Shown here: one piece after another, positions 5,836-7,481 of the stretch
Position numbering within the stretch: position 1 is the first letter of the stretch
How the letters are laid out: the number at the start of each line of letters is the position of its first letter
Assembly (NCBI GenBank): GCA_025459035.1
Contig: JALORJ010000139.1
Span: forward strand, 1 to 7,481
Length of the DNA: 7,481 nt
Direction of reading: 5' to 3'
DNA from: Burkholderiales bacterium
GTDB taxonomy: Bacteria; Pseudomonadota; Gammaproteobacteria; Burkholderiales; Ga0077523
Made by a program: the position numbers and the translations under genes
Notes under the pieces: model-generated
What the model was told of the DNA's origin: nothing
What the model saw: only the letters and a program-made list of their open reading frames with translations
Database searches by the model: none

Positions 5836-7343
5836 ACAAGCGTTTCAGGATGGCTGCCGCCGGGTTGATGCTGGCCCTCGGCCTGGTGAGCGAAATGGCG
5901 CAGGCCGCCGGCGTGCTGACGATCGGCCGGCGCGAGGACAGCACCACGTTCGATCCGATCAAGTCCGCGCAGAACGCCGACAACTGGGTCTTCTCGAACG
6001 TGTTCGACGTGCTGATCCGCGTCGACAACACCGGCACGAAGCTGCTGCCGGGGCTCGCGGAGAGCTGGACGATCTCGGCCGACGGCAAGGTCTACACGCT
6101 CAAGCTGCGCGACGCGAAGTTCTCCGACGGCACGCCGGTCACCGCCGCGGATGCCGTCTTCAGCCTGACGCGCATCCGTGACCACGAGGGTTCGCTGTGG
6201 CGTGACTCGTACACGATCATGGACACGGTCGTGGCGAAGGATCCGCGCACGCTCGTCATCACGCTGAAGACGCCGTCGGCCGCGTTCCTGTCGCAGCTCG
6301 CGCTGCCGAACGCGTCGGTCATCTCGCAGAAGGCGGTCGCGAAGCAGGGCGAGGAGAACTTCGCCGAGCATCCGGTCGGCTCCGGCGCCTTCAGCGTGAA
6401 GGAGTGGCTGCGCGGCGAGAAGGTGCGGCTGGTGAAGAACCCGTACTACTGGGAGGCCGCGAAGGTCAGCCTCGACGGGGTCGACTGGCTGACGCTGCCG
6501 GACGACAACACCCGCATGCTCAAGGTGCAGGCCGGCGAGCTCGACGCGGCGCTGTTCGTGCCGTTCTCGCGCATCGCGTCGCTGAAGAAGGATGCGCGGC
6601 TGGTCGTGCTGCTCGACCGTTCGACGCGCGAGGACCATCTGCTGATCAATCACACGCGGGGGCCGCTCGGCAAGGTGGAAGTGCGGCAGGCGCTGGACTT
6701 CGCGATCGACAAGAAGGCGATCATCGACACCGTGACCTTCGGCTACGGCAAGGCCGCGAACTCGTACATCCCCGAAGGCGCGCTCTACTACCACGCCGAC
6801 AACCTGCGTCGCCCCTACGACCCGCAGAAGGCGAAGCAGCTGCTGGCCGCCGCGGGCGTGAAGAACCTCACGCTCAACTACATCGTCAATGCCGGTGACG
6901 AAGTCGACGAGCAGATCGCCGTCCTGCTGCAGCAGCAGCTGTCCAAGGTGGGCATCACGGCCAAGCTGCAGAAGGTCGATCCGAGCCAGAGCTGGGACAT
7001 GCTGGTCGCGGGTGACTACGACATCTCGGTCATGTACTGGACCAACGACATCCTCGATCCGGACCAGAAGACCACGTTCGTACTGGGCCACGACTCCAAC
7101 AACAACTACATGACGCGTTACCAGAACGAGCAGGTCAAGGCGAAGGTGGCCGCCGCACGCATCGAGACCGACGGCGCGAAGCGCAAGCAGATGTACATCG
7201 ACCTGCAGAAGATGGCGAAGGCCGACGTGCACTGGGTCGACCTCTACTACAGCCCGTACCGCAACGTGACGCGCACGAACATCACCGGGTTCCACCAGAA
7301 CCCGCTCGGGCGGTTCACGCTGGAGGAGACGGTGAAGAAGTAG
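5832..7343 (+). CDS. Periplasmic peptide-type solute-binding protein (SBP family 5)
   Basis: This is a 503-residue protein of usual length for DppA/OppA-type binding proteins. A signal peptide (MNKRF basic start, hydrophobic core about 7-19, AQA before position 26) should be cut near residue 25. There is no lipobox cysteine, so the mature protein should be free in the periplasm. Family 5 marks include LLPGLAESWTISADGKVYTL (71-90), KFSDGTPVTAADAVFSLTRI (96-115), HPVGSGAF (180-187), VKNPYYW (201-207), VRQALDFAIDK (284-294), and PYDPQKAKQLLAAAGV (328-343). It delivers ligand to the permease pair encoded upstream. Being last in the operon is unusual compared with E. coli dpp and opp, where the binding protein comes first. 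The ligand is peptide-like by family and context; family 5 also includes nickel, opine, sugar and glutathione binders, so specificity is open. Confidence 0.96.
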   Translation: MNKRFRMAAAGLMLALGLVSEMAQAAGVLTIGRREDSTTFDPIKSAQNADNWVFSNVFDVLIRVDNTGTKLLPGLAESWTISADGKVYTLKLRDAKFSDGTPVTAADAVFSLTRIRDHEGSLWRDSYTIMDTVVAKDPRTLVITLKTPSAAFLSQLALPNASVISQKAVAKQGEENFAEHPVGSGAFSVKEWLRGEKVRLVKNPYYWEAAKVSLDGVDWLTLPDDNTRMLKVQAGELDAALFVPFSRIASLKKDARLVVLLDRSTREDHLLINHTRGPLGKVEVRQALDFAIDKKAIIDTVTFGYGKAANSYIPEGALYYHADNLRRPYDPQKAKQLLAAAGVKNLTLNYIVNAGDEVDEQIAVLLQQQLSKVGITAKLQKVDPSQSWDMLVAGDYDISVMYWTNDILDPDQKTTFVLGHDSNNNYMTRYQNEQVKAKVAAARIETDGAKRKQMYIDLQKMAKADVHWVDLYYSPYRNVTRTNITGFHQNPLGRFTLEETVKK

Positions 7344-7370
7344 CGATCGGCTCGGTCGTCGAATGCACGG

Positions 7371-7399
7371 CCCGGCGCGAGCGCGACATTCGCGCCGGG
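7371..7399 (+). terminator. GC-rich hairpin, probable operon terminator
   Basis: CCCGGCGCGA (7371-7380) and TCGCGCCGGG (7390-7399) form a perfect 10-bp stem around a 9-nt loop, 27 nt after the binding-protein stop. What follows is TGTCCTTC, not a clear T run, so it is either a weak intrinsic terminator or an mRNA 3' end stabiliser. Position and stem strength make it the best end point for the operon. An alternative fold pairs GAGCGCG (7379-7385) with CGCGCTC downstream. Confidence 0.55.
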
Positions 7400-7438
7400 T
7401 GTCCTTCGCGCTCGGGCCATCCCGCGGCGCGCGGTCGT

Positions 7439-7455
7439 CGAGCCCGGGGGGCTCG
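7439..7455. repeat. Small GC hairpin (7-bp stem, GGG loop)
   Basis: CGAGCCC (7439-7445), GGG, GGGCTCG (7449-7455) form a perfect short stem, with no T run on either side. It may be part of a second termination region, possibly for a gene beyond the right edge, or a chance product of high GC. No gene is visible from 7344 to the end. Confidence 0.3.
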
Positions 7456-7481
7456 TTGCCCGGTACGTGTCGAGCGCCTTC

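Noticed and set aside
5781..7295. 504-codon open frame on the minus strand opposite the binding-protein gene
   Set aside because: Composition (many V, H, D, R, L) and exact antisense placement mark it as a shadow; the plus-strand product has a signal peptide and family 5 motifs throughout.
7353..7441. 10-nt direct repeat CGGTCGTCGA at 7353-7362 and 7432-7441, considered as a mobile-element or att repeat
   Set aside because: Short and GC-rich; the interval contains only the terminator hairpin, with no element or gene between the copies.
1..7481. CRISPR array, tRNA or rRNA gene, insertion sequence, prophage gene
   Set aside because: No regularly spaced repeats, cloverleaf-like segments, rRNA-like blocks, transposase motifs or phage proteins were seen on either strand.

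Overview
The window is very GC-rich. It encodes a periplasmic binding protein whose N-terminal signal peptide lacks a lipobox, and a type II HigBA toxin-antitoxin pair. Together these suggest a high-GC Gram-negative bacterium. Gene content and codon use fit Betaproteobacteria, especially Burkholderiales, but that assignment is inference because no rRNA or marker gene is present.

Layout: (1) Positions 1-562, minus strand: a HigB toxin gene followed 10 nt later by the 5' part of a HigA antitoxin gene that runs off the left edge. A perfect 7+1+7 palindrome (540-554) fills the spacer of a candidate higB promoter and looks like the autorepression operator. (2) Positions about 587-1018, plus strand: no intact gene. 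A 39-codon stretch resembles the ribbon-helix-helix N-terminus of FitA/VapB-type antitoxins. A 42-codon reading frame resembles the start of a HicA toxin but lacks the catalytic-His segment. This looks like a decayed toxin-antitoxin deposit. (3) Positions 1019-7343, plus strand: six co-directional genes. First is an alpha/beta hydrolase of the proline iminopeptidase / L-proline amide hydrolase (LaaA-like) family. After a 120-nt gap comes a complete peptide-type ABC importer: two permeases (DppB-like, DppC-like), two ATPases (DppD-like, DppF-like) and a family 5 solute-binding protein. The importer genes overlap as GTGA, GTGA, 20 nt and ATGA. The binding-protein gene is last, behind a strong Shine-Dalgarno. 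(4) Positions 7344-7481: a 10-bp GC-rich hairpin (7371-7399), probably the operon terminator, and a second small hairpin at 7439-7455.

How the genes work together: the binding protein captures a short peptide or peptide-like ligand in the periplasm, the permease pair carries it inward using the two ATPases, and the cytoplasmic serine hydrolase probably releases an N-terminal residue (proline or another L-amino acid) from it. The natural ligand cannot be read from sequence. The importer is conventional. The less routine points are the substrate logic of the hydrolase-importer pairing, the promoter-embedded HigA operator, and the two toxin-antitoxin remnants, one of which lies in the hydrolase reading frame and could mislead start calling.
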